Part shown: positions 31,506 to 39,285 of the stretch, piece after piece | How positions within the stretch are numbered: the first letter of the stretch is position 1 | Layout: each line of letters starts with the position of its first letter | Assembly (NCBI GenBank): GCA_040902725.1 | Contig: JBBDWU010000018.1 | Span: forward strand, 1-40,746 | DNA length: 40,746 nucleotides | Reading direction: 5' to 3' | DNA from: JACVRU01 sp040902725 | Lineage (GTDB): Bacteria > Actinomycetota > Thermoleophilia > Gaiellales > Gaiellaceae | Translations under genes and position numbers: made by a program | The notes under the pieces: model-generated | Databases searched by the model: none | Seen by the model: only the letters and a program-made list of their open reading frames with translations | What the model was told of the DNA's origin: nothing

Positions 31506-33459
31506 GCCCAACCGACCCAACCGACCGATCCGGCCCCGTCAGGGGGCTCCCGGCTCGCGTCGCAAGCGCCGCGTCGTCATCGACAGCGGTGGCGTCGGCG
31601 GCCGCCCCGGAGATCGCCGCAAGGCGCCCGAGCGGCCCGAGGGCCGCAAGCCCTCCACACCCGCGCCGCCGCCGACCGGGCCGGTCAGCGTCGAGTCGGG
31701 CGTATCCGTTCGCGATCTCTCGCAGGCGCTCGGCGTCCCGCTGCCGCAGATCATCAAGATCCTGATGGGCCTCGGCGAGATGAAGACGGCCACCCAGTCG
31801 CTCTCGGACGAGGAGGTGGCGCTGATCGGGACCGAGCTCGAGCGCGAGATCACGATCAAGCACGCCGCCGACGAGGAGGAGATCCTCGAGGACTTCGTCG
31901 ACGAGGAGCAGGACCTGAGCCCGCGGCCTCCCGTCGTCACGATCATGGGTCACGTCGACCACGGCAAGACGACGCTGCTGGACGCGATCCGGCACGCGAA
32001 CGTCGTCGCCACCGAGGCGGGCGGGATCACGCAGCACATCGGCGCCTACCAGGTCGAGCACGGCGGCCGCAAGATCACGTTCATCGACACTCCGGGTCAC
32101 GAGGCCTTCACCGCCATGCGCGCCCGCGGCGCCAAGGTGACGGACATCGCCGTGCTCGTCGTCGCCGCCGACGACGGCGTCATGCCGCAGACGAAGGAGT
32201 CGATCTCCCACGCGCGCGCCGCCGACGTTCCGATCGTGATCGCCGTCAACAAGATCGACGTCCCCGACGCCAATCCCACGCGCGTGATGACGCAGCTGGC
32301 CGAGGACGGGCTCCAGCCCGAGGAGTGGGGCGGGACGACGCAGTTCTCCCAGGTCTCCGCGAAGGAGCGCGAGAACCTCGACGACCTGCTCGAGCGGATC
32401 CTGCTCGTCGCCGACGCAGAGCTCGAGCTGACCGCGAACCCGAATGCGCACGCCTCGGGGCCGATCATCGAGTCGCGCCTGGACATCGGCCGCGGCCCGG
32501 TGGCCACGATGCTCGTGCAGCGGGGGACGCTCAAGGTCGGCGACGCGATCGTCGCCGGCGACGCCTGGGGCAAGGTGCGCGCGCTCTACAACTACAAGGG
32601 CGAGAAGGTCAAGGAGGCCGGGCCGGGCGACCCCGTCGAGATTCTCGGCTTCGAGCATCCGCCCGCGGCCGGCGAGCAGTGTCGCGTCGTCGAGCACGAG
32701 CGCGACGCGCGCGACCTGGCCGAGAAGCGCGGCGAGCGGCTGCGGCGCGAGCAGCACGCCCAGCGCGGCGGCCGCGGCGTCTCGCTCGAGCGGCTCTTCG
32801 CCGAGATCCAGGAGGGCGAGGTGCGCGAGCTCAACCTCGTCGTCAAGGCCGACGTCCAGGGCTCGCTCGAGGCGGTCCAGGGCGAGCTGGCGAAGATCCA
32901 GCACCCCGAGGTCGGCGTCCAGGTGATCCACCAGGGCGTCGGCGGGATCACCGAGGGCGACGTGATGCTGGCGGCGGCGTCGAACGCGCTCGTCGTCGGC
33001 TTCAACGTGCGGCCGAACGTGGACGCGCGGCAGGCGGCCGAGCGCGAGGGCGTCGAGATCCGCACCTACCGCGTCATCTACCAGCTCACCGACGAGATCC
33101 AGCAGGCGCTCGTCGGCATGCTCGCCCCGCTTGAGCGCGAGGAAATCCTCGGCGAGGCGGAGGTGCGCGCGACGTTCAAGGTCTCGCGCCTCGGCACCAT
33201 CGCCGGCTGCATGGTCACGAGCGGCACCGTCCGCCGGAACGCTCAGGTGCGCATCGTCCGCGACGGCGCCGTCATCCACGAGACGTCGATCTCGCAGCTC
33301 AAGCGCTTCAAGGATGACGTCCGCGAGGTGGCCGAGGGCTTCGAGTGCGGGATCCTGCTCGACGGCTTCAACGACGTGAAGGAAGGCGACGTGCTCGAGG
33401 CCTACGAGACGCGCCAGGTCGAGCGCACCGACCTCGAGACGCCTGCCGCCGCGAGTTAG
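31498..33459 (+). CDS. infB: translation initiation factor IF-2
   Basis: 653 residues, compact for an actinobacterium, where a long repetitive N-terminus is common; here only about 70 basic, Pro-rich residues precede the IF2_N domain (VSVRDLSQALGVPLPQIIKILM). The G domain has G1 GHVDHGKT (about 151-158), G3 DTPGHEAF, G4 NKID and G5 SAK, followed by domain II and the C-terminal fMet-tRNA-binding domain (VVKADVQGSLEAV). It positions initiator tRNA on the 30S subunit. ATG 31498 overlaps ylxR; the TAG shares a base with the next GTG. Confidence 0.96.
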   Translation: MAEPNRPNRPIRPRQGAPGSRRKRRVVIDSGGVGGRPGDRRKAPERPEGRKPSTPAPPPTGPVSVESGVSVRDLSQALGVPLPQIIKILMGLGEMKTATQSLSDEEVALIGTELEREITIKHAADEEEILEDFVDEEQDLSPRPPVVTIMGHVDHGKTTLLDAIRHANVVATEAGGITQHIGAYQVEHGGRKITFIDTPGHEAFTAMRARGAKVTDIAVLVVAADDGVMPQTKESISHARAADVPIVIAVNKIDVPDANPTRVMTQLAEDGLQPEEWGGTTQFSQVSAKERENLDDLLERILLVADAELELTANPNAHASGPIIESRLDIGRGPVATMLVQRGTLKVGDAIVAGDAWGKVRALYNYKGEKVKEAGPGDPVEILGFEHPPAAGEQCRVVEHERDARDLAEKRGERLRREQHAQRGGRGVSLERLFAEIQEGEVRELNLVVKADVQGSLEAVQGELAKIQHPEVGVQVIHQGVGGITEGDVMLAAASNALVVGFNVRPNVDARQAAEREGVEIRTYRVIYQLTDEIQQALVGMLAPLEREEILGEAEVRATFKVSRLGTIAGCMVTSGTVRRNAQVRIVRDGAVIHETSISQLKRFKDDVREVAEGFECGILLDGFNDVKEGDVLEAYETRQVERTDLETPAAAS

Positions 33460-33758
33460 TGGCGTCGGGCTTCGTCGGGATCCTCTCGGCCGAGCTTCAC
33501 TTCCCCGAGGCCGACTCGCTGAAGGCCAAGCGCAGTCACGTCAAGTCGGCCAAGCAGCAGCTCCAGAACCGCTTCGGCGCCTCCGTGGCCGAGGTCGAGC
33601 ACCACGAGCTCTGGCAGCGCTCTCGGCTCATGCTCGCCTGCGTCGCCCGCGAGTACGGCGAGGCCGAGCGCCTGCTCGCTGAGGCCGAGCGGTTCCTGGC
33701 CGGCCAGGAGTACGAGCTGACGCGCGTGGAAAGAGAGGTCGTGACGCTCGATGAGTAG
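33459..33758 (+). CDS. ylxP: YlxP/DUF503 family protein
   Basis: 99 residues, DUF503. GILSAELHFPEADSLKAKRSHVKSAKQQLQNRFGASVAEVEHHELWQR is the family core: a ferredoxin-like small fold. It is almost always between infB and rbfA, as here, and is suspected to act in ribosome or RNA metabolism without proof. Start GTG 33459 overlaps the infB stop by one base; the longer open frame upstream lies inside infB. Overlaps rbfA by 8 nt. Confidence 0.9.
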   Translation: MASGFVGILSAELHFPEADSLKAKRSHVKSAKQQLQNRFGASVAEVEHHELWQRSRLMLACVAREYGEAERLLAEAERFLAGQEYELTRVEREVVTLDE

Positions 33759-34095
33759 CCGTATGCGGCGGGTGAACGAGGTCATCCGGGAGGTGCTCTC
33801 GGACGCGATCGGCACGCTCAAGGACCCCCGGATCGGGTTCGTCACGATCACCGCCGTCAAAACGGCCGCCGACCTGAAGCACGCGACCGTCTACGTCAGC
33901 GTGCTCGGCAACGAGAGGAAGCGCGGCCGTACCCTGGAAGGCCTCGACGCCGCCCGCGGTCTGCTGCAGGCGCGGGTCAACGACGAGCTCAGGCTGCGCC
34001 GGACTCCGCAGCTCTCCTTCGAGTACGATCCGACCGTCGAGCGCGGCGTGCGCATGACGCAACTCATCGATGAGCTCGCCCCAGACGAACCCTGA
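33751..34095 (+). CDS. rbfA: 30S ribosome-binding factor RbfA
   Basis: 114 residues, single KH-like domain. RMRRVNEVIREVLSDAI, DPRIGFVTITAV, ATVYVSVLG and RRTPQLSFEYDPTVERGVRM are the family signatures. RbfA binds the 16S rRNA 5' region and helps late 30S maturation. ATG 33751; an internal ATG at 33763 would match the shortest homologues. The 3' end overlaps the DHH gene by 26 nt. Confidence 0.94.
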   Translation: MSSRMRRVNEVIREVLSDAIGTLKDPRIGFVTITAVKTAADLKHATVYVSVLGNERKRGRTLEGLDAARGLLQARVNDELRLRRTPQLSFEYDPTVERGVRMTQLIDELAPDEP

Positions 34096-35077
34096 CCTCG
34101 CGGCGGTCGCGGAGGAGATCCGCGATCGCGACCGCTTCCTCGTCACGAGCCACGAGAACCCCGACGGCGACGCCCTCGGCTCGCTGCTCGCCATGCAGCT
34201 CGGGCTGTGCCAGCTCGGCAAGGACAGCGCCATGTACCTCGCCGGCACGTCGCCGCTGCCGAGCGAGTACGAATTCCTGCCGATGGGCGACCTCGCGCGC
34301 GAGCGGCCGGCCGACGCAGGCGAGCGGACGCTGGTCGCGGTCGACTGCGCGAACGAGAGCCGGCTGGGACCGGATTCGGAGGTCCTCGGCGGCGCGCCGT
34401 TCGTGATCAACATCGACCACCATCACGACAACAGCCGCTTCGGGCACGTCAACGTGGTGGTCCCGGGCGCGTCGTCGACGGGCGAGGTGCTGGCCGACCT
34501 CTTCGAGCTGCTCGGCGTGGAGATCACGCCCGACATCGCCGAGCCGCTCTACGTCGCCCTCGTCACCGACACCGGCCGGTTCCAGTACACGAACACGACG
34601 CCGAAGACGATGCGGCTCGCGGCCTACCTGGTCGAGCAGGGAGCCGACGTCCACCGCGTGTTCCAGGGCGTCTACGAGTCGGTCGAGTTCGCCAAGTTGA
34701 AGCTGCTCGCCCGCGCGCTCGACCACGCTCAGGTCTACGAGGGCGGCCGCGTCGTCGTCTCGTACCTCTCGCGCGACGACTTCCAGCGTGTCTCGGCGCC
34801 TGAGCCGTACGCGGAGGGGATCATCGACTACCTTCGCGCCGTCGAGGGCGCGGACATGTCCGTCCTGATCCGCGAGCCGCCGCGGCACGACGGCCCCGCA
34901 CGGCGCGTCAGCCTGCGCGCGTCGGTGGACGAGCTCGACGTCTCGGCGATCGCGAGGGAGTCCGGCGGCGGCGGCCATCCCCAGGCGGCCGGGTTCTCGA
35001 GCGAGCTCTCGATCGAGGAGATCACCGAGTTCGTGCTGCGCGAGTTCAGGAAGCTCCGCGCCGCGAGTGCCGCCTAG
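34070..35077 (+). CDS. nrnA: DHH-family nanoRNase/pAp phosphatase
   Basis: 335 residues, DHH plus DHHA1 domains. Metal-binding motifs: H28-x3-D32-x-D34 (SHENPDGDALGS), VAVDCANE, D116-H117-H118 (NIDHHHDN), VTDTGRFQYTNT, and the DHHA1 glycine loop ESGGGGHPQAAG near the end. NrnA degrades 2-5 nt RNA oligomers and converts pAp to AMP. The usual position in this operon, between rbfA and truB, supports the assignment. ATG 34070 lies within rbfA, so translation is coupled. Confidence 0.92.
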   Translation: MSSPQTNPDLAAVAEEIRDRDRFLVTSHENPDGDALGSLLAMQLGLCQLGKDSAMYLAGTSPLPSEYEFLPMGDLARERPADAGERTLVAVDCANESRLGPDSEVLGGAPFVINIDHHHDNSRFGHVNVVVPGASSTGEVLADLFELLGVEITPDIAEPLYVALVTDTGRFQYTNTTPKTMRLAAYLVEQGADVHRVFQGVYESVEFAKLKLLARALDHAQVYEGGRVVVSYLSRDDFQRVSAPEPYAEGIIDYLRAVEGADMSVLIREPPRHDGPARRVSLRASVDELDVSAIARESGGGGHPQAAGFSSELSIEEITEFVLREFRKLRAASAA

Positions 35078-35720
35078 AGGACTCGAGCCGACCGGGGTCA
35101 TCCTCGTCGACAAGCCGCCGGGGCCGTCCTCGTTCGCCGTCGTGGACCGGATCCGCAAGCGCACGGGCGCCCGCACCGGCCACGCAGGCACGCTCGATCC
35201 CTTTGCCAGCGGGCTGCTCGTGCTGCTCTCCGGCCGCGCGACGAAGCTGACGCCGCGCCTGGTCGGGCTCGACAAGCGCTACCGCACCGGGATCGACCTG
35301 TCGGCGACGACGACGACCGGCGATCCCGAGGGCGAGGTCGTGGAGCGGCACGAGCCGCCGGCGGGCACCCAGCTGGAAGCGCTGCTGGCCGAGCTGCGGG
35401 GCGAGGTGGAGCTGCGCATCCCGGCCGCCTCGGCGGTGAAGATCGGCGGCGAGCGCGCCTATCGCCTCCACCGGCGCGGAGTCGAGGTCGAGATGCCGAT
35501 TCGCCGTTCGCTCGTCCACTCGCTCGAGCTCCTCGGCTACGCCGGCGGGGTGGCGGAGCTCGATCTGCTCGTCTCGTCGGGGACCTACGTGCGCGCGATC
35601 GCCGCCGCGCTCGGCGGCCACTGCGTGACGCTGCGGCGGACCGAGGTGGGGCCGTTCTCGGTCGAGGAAGCCGACGAGGAGCGCGTGATCCCCGTCGACG
35701 AGGCGCTGGCAAGGTTGTGA
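35067..35720 (+). CDS. truB: tRNA pseudouridine-55 synthase TruB, short form
   Basis: 217 residues. N-terminal ILVDKPPGPSSFAVVDRIRK, catalytic D44 in GHAGTLDPFASG, KRYRTGIDLSATTTTGD and SGTYVRAIAAALG are all present. It makes pseudouridine 55 in the T-loop of tRNAs. It is clearly shorter than E. coli TruB (314) because the C-terminal PUA-like domain is absent. GTG 35067 overlaps the DHH gene by 11 nt; the stop overlaps ribF as GTGA. Note that the tRNA-Gln of this window lacks U55, its usual target base. Confidence 0.93.
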   Translation: MPPRGLEPTGVILVDKPPGPSSFAVVDRIRKRTGARTGHAGTLDPFASGLLVLLSGRATKLTPRLVGLDKRYRTGIDLSATTTTGDPEGEVVERHEPPAGTQLEALLAELRGEVELRIPAASAVKIGGERAYRLHRRGVEVEMPIRRSLVHSLELLGYAGGVAELDLLVSSGTYVRAIAAALGGHCVTLRRTEVGPFSVEEADEERVIPVDEALARL

Positions 35721-36526
35721 GCCGGGCGCTCGCCATCGGCACGTTCGACGGCGTTCATCTTGGCCACCGGCGCGTGCTCGAGCAGGCCGACGCCGTCGTG
35801 ACGTTCGACCCGCACCCGCGCGTCGTGCTCGGCAACCAGGTGGAGCTGATCTCGACCCTGGAGCGCCGGTTGGAGCTGCTGCGCGAGCTGGTCGCCGACG
35901 TGGTGGTGATCGAGTTCACGCTGGAGCTCTCCCAGCTCGAGCCGGAGGAGTTCGTCGAGCGGCACCTGCGGCCGCTCGGGGCGTCGGTCGTCGTGGCGGG
36001 GGCGGGCTTCCGCTTCGGGCGCGCGCGGCGCGGCGATCTCGAGCTCCTGCGCACCGTCGGCTTCGAGGTGCGCGAGGTCGCGCCGGTGGAGGACGTGTCG
36101 TCGAGCGAAATCAGGCGGCTGTTGCGCGAGGGGGACGTGCGCGGGGCGGCGGCGATGCTGGGCCGTCCGCCCGAGCTCGACGGAACAGTCGTGGCGGGCC
36201 ACTCGCGCGGCGGCACGCTCGGCTTTCCCACGGCCAACCTCGCGATCGCGCCCGAGCTGCTCGTGCCGGCAAACGGCATCTACGCGGGCGCGGCGCTCGA
36301 CACGCGGGCCGCGGTCTCGATCGGCACGAACCCGCACTACGGCGGGCAGGAGCGGCGCGTGGAGGCGTTCCTGCTCGACTTCGAGGGGGACCTCTACGGG
36401 CGGCGGCTCGTGGTGGAGCTGTGGGAGCGCCTGCGCGACGAGCGGGCCTTCGGCAGCGAAGAGGAGCTCGTCGCGGCGATCGCCGCCGATGTCGAAGCCA
36501 CCCGCAGAGCCGTGCGCCCCTCCTAA
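35717..36526 (+). CDS. ribF: bifunctional riboflavin kinase/FAD synthetase
   Basis: 269 residues. The N-terminal FMN adenylyltransferase has GTFDGVHLGHRRVL and FDPHPR plus the SSSEIRRLL (SSTxIR) motif. The C-terminal riboflavin kinase starts at GTVVAGHSRGGTLGFPTANL and contains NGIYAG and the catalytic GTNPHYGG. It makes FMN and FAD. It is somewhat short, missing some linker at the N-terminal domain, but all motifs are there. GTG 35717 overlaps the truB stop. Its TAA (36524-36526) touches the left arm of the following inverted repeat. Confidence 0.94.
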   Translation: MSRALAIGTFDGVHLGHRRVLEQADAVVTFDPHPRVVLGNQVELISTLERRLELLRELVADVVVIEFTLELSQLEPEEFVERHLRPLGASVVVAGAGFRFGRARRGDLELLRTVGFEVREVAPVEDVSSSEIRRLLREGDVRGAAAMLGRPPELDGTVVAGHSRGGTLGFPTANLAIAPELLVPANGIYAGAALDTRAAVSIGTNPHYGGQERRVEAFLLDFEGDLYGRRLVVELWERLRDERAFGSEEELVAAIAADVEATRRAVRPS

Positions 36527-36655
36527 CGGGGTCAGACCCCCGTCGCGGAAGTGTCACCAACGTTCCACAGTTCGCATGGGCTAGCGCCGTCGCGGCGACC
36601 CCGGCACAGTCACGTGACGCTTCTGTGACGGTCCTGTGCCGGGGTCTGACCCCGT
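36526..36655. repeat. 130-bp REP/MITE-like element with 15-bp perfect inverted ends
   Basis: ACGGGGTCAGACCCC (36526-36540) and its exact reverse complement (36641-36655) bound the element. Each arm is itself a GGGGTCxGACCCC near-palindrome. Inside, CCCCGGCACAG (36599-36609) pairs with CTGTGCCGGGG (36634-36644). It has no coding capacity of its own, but the minus-strand membrane gene ends within it. Confidence 0.8.
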
Positions 36656-37101
36656 CTGAGGCGCGCGGCCAGCGCGTAGGCGAGGAGTGCGGCTCCGAAG
36701 AGGATGACGCCGGCGACGAGCCAGGGAGTCGGGTCGCCGCCGCCGCAGGAGACCGAGCCCGGCGCAGCGTCGGGCGGAAGCGAGAGCTCCCCGTGCGGCC
36801 CACACGGCGTGTAGTCCCGGTTGCCGGCCGCGACGACGAGGGCGAGGGCACCAACGCCGGCCACGAAGCCGAGGCTCTCGGCGAGGTGCGGCGACCTGGC
36901 CCCAACGAAGATCAACCCGCCGGCTGCGAACGGCAGGATGAACAGCCCGATCGAGAACCCGGACAGCAAGCTGAACGTGAAGAGCGCGCCCGCGGCCGTC
37001 CACGTAGCGAACCATCGCCAGCCGCGGCCGCCCGCGCGACCGCGGCTCCTGGCCATCACGATCACCACGGCGACGAGCACCAACGGGTAGAGGCCGATCA
37101 C
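36610..37101 (-). CDS. hypothetical membrane protein
   Basis: 163 residues, no known family. Four probable membrane helices: about 2-16 (IGLYPLVLVAVVIVM), 28-45 (FATWTAAGALFTFSLLSG), 48-66 plus 74-90 (LFILPFAAGGLIFVG; LGFVAGVGALALVVAAG) and 120-140 (WLVAGVILFGAALLAYALAA). Between the last two is an exported loop with two cysteines (TPCGPHGE, VSCGGGD), possibly a disulfide. GTG 37101 overlaps the ggt stop (GTGA), so it is coupled to ggt. The last dozen or so codons and the stop are provided by the repeat element. Confidence 0.68.
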   Translation of the reverse strand: MIGLYPLVLVAVVIVMARSRGRAGGRGWRWFATWTAAGALFTFSLLSGFSIGLFILPFAAGGLIFVGARSPHLAESLGFVAGVGALALVVAAGNRDYTPCGPHGELSLPPDAAPGSVSCGGGDPTPWLVAGVILFGAALLAYALAARLRRGQTPAQDRHRSVT

Positions 37102-38468
37102 GAGCCGAGCCGCCTGGCGGCGCCGCTGCGGCGGGGGTCGGCCGCCACGCCGGTCCTGCCGACGGCGCTGACGCCGCCGAAGTAGTGGTGCGGGGCCTCC
37201 CAGCGCCTCACCGTCCACCCGCGTTCCTCGAGCTGCGCCAGACCGTCCTCGTCCACTCCCGGCTCGGCGTTGACGACCGCGCCCGAAGGATGGAAGCGCG
37301 GCCGCTCGACGGCGGCGGCCGGCTCGAGCCCCTCGTCGAGGACGCCTGCGAGAACGCTGACGAGCGCCATTCGGAGCCGAGTGCCGCCCGCGGCACCCGC
37401 GGCGAGGGCCAGACCCTCGTCGTCGAACACGAGCGTCGGCGCCATCATGCTCTCCATCCGCTCGCCCGGCTGGAGCGGCGCCCGGATCAGGTCGACCTCG
37501 CCCAGCATGCTGTTGAGGTGCAGGTCGAGGCCGGGGAGAAAGTCACCCGAGCCGAGCCCCAGGCTCGTCGTGAGCACGCAGGCGGAGCCCTCCGCATCGA
37601 CGGTGACGAGGTTCGTCGTGTGCCCCGCCGGCCCGGCCGGCTGGAGCACGGCAGCGAGCGCGACGACCCGCTCGGCGGGGGAGAGGCCGTGAAGGCGAGG
37701 CAACTGCGCGAGGAGCGCCGGGACACCGGACAAGCCGGCCCGGGTCAGCACCCGCGCCCCGAGGTAGTCCACGCCGACCGGCTCGCTCCAGCGCGCCTCG
37801 TAGGCGACGAGATCCTCGAGCGTGACCGTCACTCCCTCGACCGCGAGCAGGGCCTCGGCGATCGAGCCGCGGTAGACGCTCTCGGCCCCCTCCTCGGCGA
37901 CCAGCTCGAGCGTCCGCACGAGCCCCGGCTGGCGGAGCGTGTCGCCGGCTTCGAGCAGCCTGCCTGCGGGCGCGTAGATCCCAGCGCCGGCGTTCATCGT
38001 CATCACGGGCTCGAGCATCGCGAGGCAGGCCGCATGCGCCGGCGGCAGCTCCACGCCGCCGCGGGCGAGGCGAAGCGCCGGCTCGACCAGGCGCGGCCAG
38101 GGCAGCCGCCCGCCCGCGCGCCAGAGCGCGTCGAGGCCCGCCGGCAGACCGGGAGCGCCGCAGGAGGCCGGGCCGACCGCGTAGTGGACGAGCTCCGCGC
38201 CGAAGGGCACCTCGAGCCGTAGCAGCTCGCCGCCGGCGCCCGACGGCACCGCCACGAAGCAGTCGAGGTTCCTCACGAGCCCGTCCGCGGCGAGGTAGAT
38301 CGCGTGACCGCCGCCGAGCAGCCCGGTCATGACCGTCTCGGCCACACAGGAGGCGAGGCAGGCGGCAACGGCTGCGTCCGCGGCGCTCCCGCCGTCCTCG
38401 AGGATCTCCACCGCCGCCTCGGCAGTGGCCGGATGCCCCGCAGCGACCCCTGCCGGCACGGGCGTCAC
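37098..38468 (-). CDS. gamma-glutamyltransferase-like Ntn hydrolase
   Basis: 456 residues against 550-580 for typical GGT. The N-terminal GVAAGHPATAEAAVEILEDGGSAADAAVA and GGGHAIYL, and the small-subunit start at about T284 (GHTTNLVTVDAEGSACVLTTSLG...GSG), are GGT signatures; self-cleavage before T284 is predicted. Late AGAAGGTRLRMALVSVLAG also fits. The substrate-binding Arg of the DFREtaP region is not visible (NLDCFVAVP), and the usual TTH is TTN, so the donor may not be a gamma-glutamyl group. No signal peptide, so it is probably cytoplasmic. GTG 38468. Confidence 0.82.
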   Translation of the reverse strand: MTPVPAGVAAGHPATAEAAVEILEDGGSAADAAVAACLASCVAETVMTGLLGGGHAIYLAADGLVRNLDCFVAVPSGAGGELLRLEVPFGAELVHYAVGPASCGAPGLPAGLDALWRAGGRLPWPRLVEPALRLARGGVELPPAHAACLAMLEPVMTMNAGAGIYAPAGRLLEAGDTLRQPGLVRTLELVAEEGAESVYRGSIAEALLAVEGVTVTLEDLVAYEARWSEPVGVDYLGARVLTRAGLSGVPALLAQLPRLHGLSPAERVVALAAVLQPAGPAGHTTNLVTVDAEGSACVLTTSLGLGSGDFLPGLDLHLNSMLGEVDLIRAPLQPGERMESMMAPTLVFDDEGLALAAGAAGGTRLRMALVSVLAGVLDEGLEPAAAVERPRFHPSGAVVNAEPGVDEDGLAQLEERGWTVRRWEAPHHYFGGVSAVGRTGVAADPRRSGAARRLGS

Positions 38469-38489
38469 GGCGTCGTCAAGCTGCTGGGC

Positions 38490-38837
38490 GTGGACGAGGT
38501 CATTCGATCGATCGCTTGGATTCTTGCGCGCCTCGCGCCCGTTGTCGCCTTGGGGTGGCTGCTCTACACGGCCTGGCGGCGGGGCCGGCTCGGTTGGGCA
38601 TTTGCGGCGGTCGCCGTCCTACTTGCTGTGGCGTGGCTACTCGCCGCGGCAGCGGTTCAGACCCACTTCCACGACGCCGACGGCTTCGTGGATTGCTGGC
38701 CGCACTGCGGCGCCCTCCAGACGGCGGTGAGCTGGACGCTCTTCTACGGCCCGATCTACCTCGTCCTGCTCGCCGTCCTTGCCGCGGTGCTTGCGGCCGT
38801 CGACCGGCGCCGTCGCGGGACGTCGCTGCTACCCTAG
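38490..38837 (+). CDS. hypothetical small membrane protein
   Basis: 115 residues, no recognised family. Three membrane helices: about 7-26 (WILARLAPVVALGWLLYTAW), 30-48 (LGWAFAAVAVLLAVAWLLAAAA) and 80-101 (LFYGPIYLVLLAVLAAVLAAV). A His/Asp/Cys-rich loop lies between helices 2 and 3 (THFHDADGFVDCWPHCGA), which could bind a metal or form a disulfide. GTG 38490 is the likely start, divergent from ggt by about 20 nt. Longer in-frame starts run antisense through ggt. The stop TAG overlaps the putative rpsO -10. Confidence 0.62.
   Translation: MDEVIRSIAWILARLAPVVALGWLLYTAWRRGRLGWAFAAVAVLLAVAWLLAAAAVQTHFHDADGFVDCWPHCGALQTAVSWTLFYGPIYLVLLAVLAAVLAAVDRRRRGTSLLP
38830..38835 (+). promoter_or_regulatory. 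candidate -10 box for rpsO (TACCCT)
   Basis: TACCCT overlaps the last codons and TAG of the upstream gene. Transcription from about 38842 would give a 77-nt rpsO leader. No good -35. Confidence 0.4.
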
Positions 38838-38844
38838 TCGGCGA

Positions 38845-38896
38845 CCGCAGCCCCGGCCGTGCGCGTCCTTCCTTGCGCGGCGCGCTGGGACTGCGG
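38845..38896 (+). promoter_or_regulatory. structured rpsO leader, possible S15 autoregulatory site
   Basis: CCGCAGCCC (38845-38853) pairs with GGG-A-CTGCGG (38887-38896, one bulged A), closing a GC-rich internal region 12 nt before the SD. S15 represses its own mRNA in several bacteria through unrelated leader folds; function here is inferred. Confidence 0.4.
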
Positions 38897-38918
38897 AGTC
38901 CAATTACAGGAGGTCCTA

Positions 38919-39188
38919 CTGAGCCTCGCCAAGGAAGCAAAGCAGGAGATCGTCAAGAAGTTCGGCCGGTCGGAGCAGGACACCGGCTCGGCCCAGGTGC
39001 AGATTGCGATGCTCACGGAGCGGATCAACCAGCTCACCGAGCATCTCCGCACCCACCAGCAGGACCATCACTCCCGGCGTGGCCTACTGAAGATGGTCGG
39101 CCGCCGGCGACGTTTCCTGAATTACCTGGAGAAGAACGATCTCGAGGCCTACCGAGCCCTGATCAAGGACCTGGGGCTGCGCAGATAG
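38919..39188 (+). CDS. rpsO: 30S ribosomal protein S15, CTG start
   Basis: 89 residues, exactly the normal S15 length, if the start is CTG 38919: SLAKEAKQEIVKKFGRSEQDTGSAQVQIAMLTERINQLTEHLR is collinear with other S15 proteins from residue 2. AGGAGGT at 38908-38914 sits just upstream. The only standard start, GTG 38859, would add 20 residues that translate the structured leader. S15 is a primary 16S rRNA binder of the 30S platform. Usual pairing with pnp downstream. Confidence 0.93.
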   Translation: MSLAKEAKQEIVKKFGRSEQDTGSAQVQIAMLTERINQLTEHLRTHQQDHHSRRGLLKMVGRRRRFLNYLEKNDLEAYRALIKDLGLRR

Positions 39189-39210
39189 GCATGGTTGCGA
39201 AGGGTGGAGA

Positions 39211-39266
39211 TTTGAGCGAGTCCCCCGGAACGAGGGGCTGGTTCAAATCCCCGCTCTTCGCTCGAA
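39211..39266 (+). promoter_or_regulatory. rpsO-pnp intergenic stem-loop (pnp leader)
   Basis: TTTGAGCGA (39211-39219) pairs with TCGCTCGAA (39258-39266), 9 bp with one G-U. Inside, GGGG (39234-39237) can pair either upstream with the CCCC run near 39222 or downstream with CCCC (39249-39252). In E. coli a pnp leader hairpin is the RNase III/PNPase autoregulation site; an equivalent role is inferred. Confidence 0.45.
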
Positions 39267-39285
39267 GGAGAGTGGAGGACAGAAC

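Noticed and set aside
39220..39258. T-arm-like GGTTCAAATCC before pnp
   Set aside because: No acceptor, D or anticodon stem can be built around it; better explained as part of the pnp leader stem-loop.
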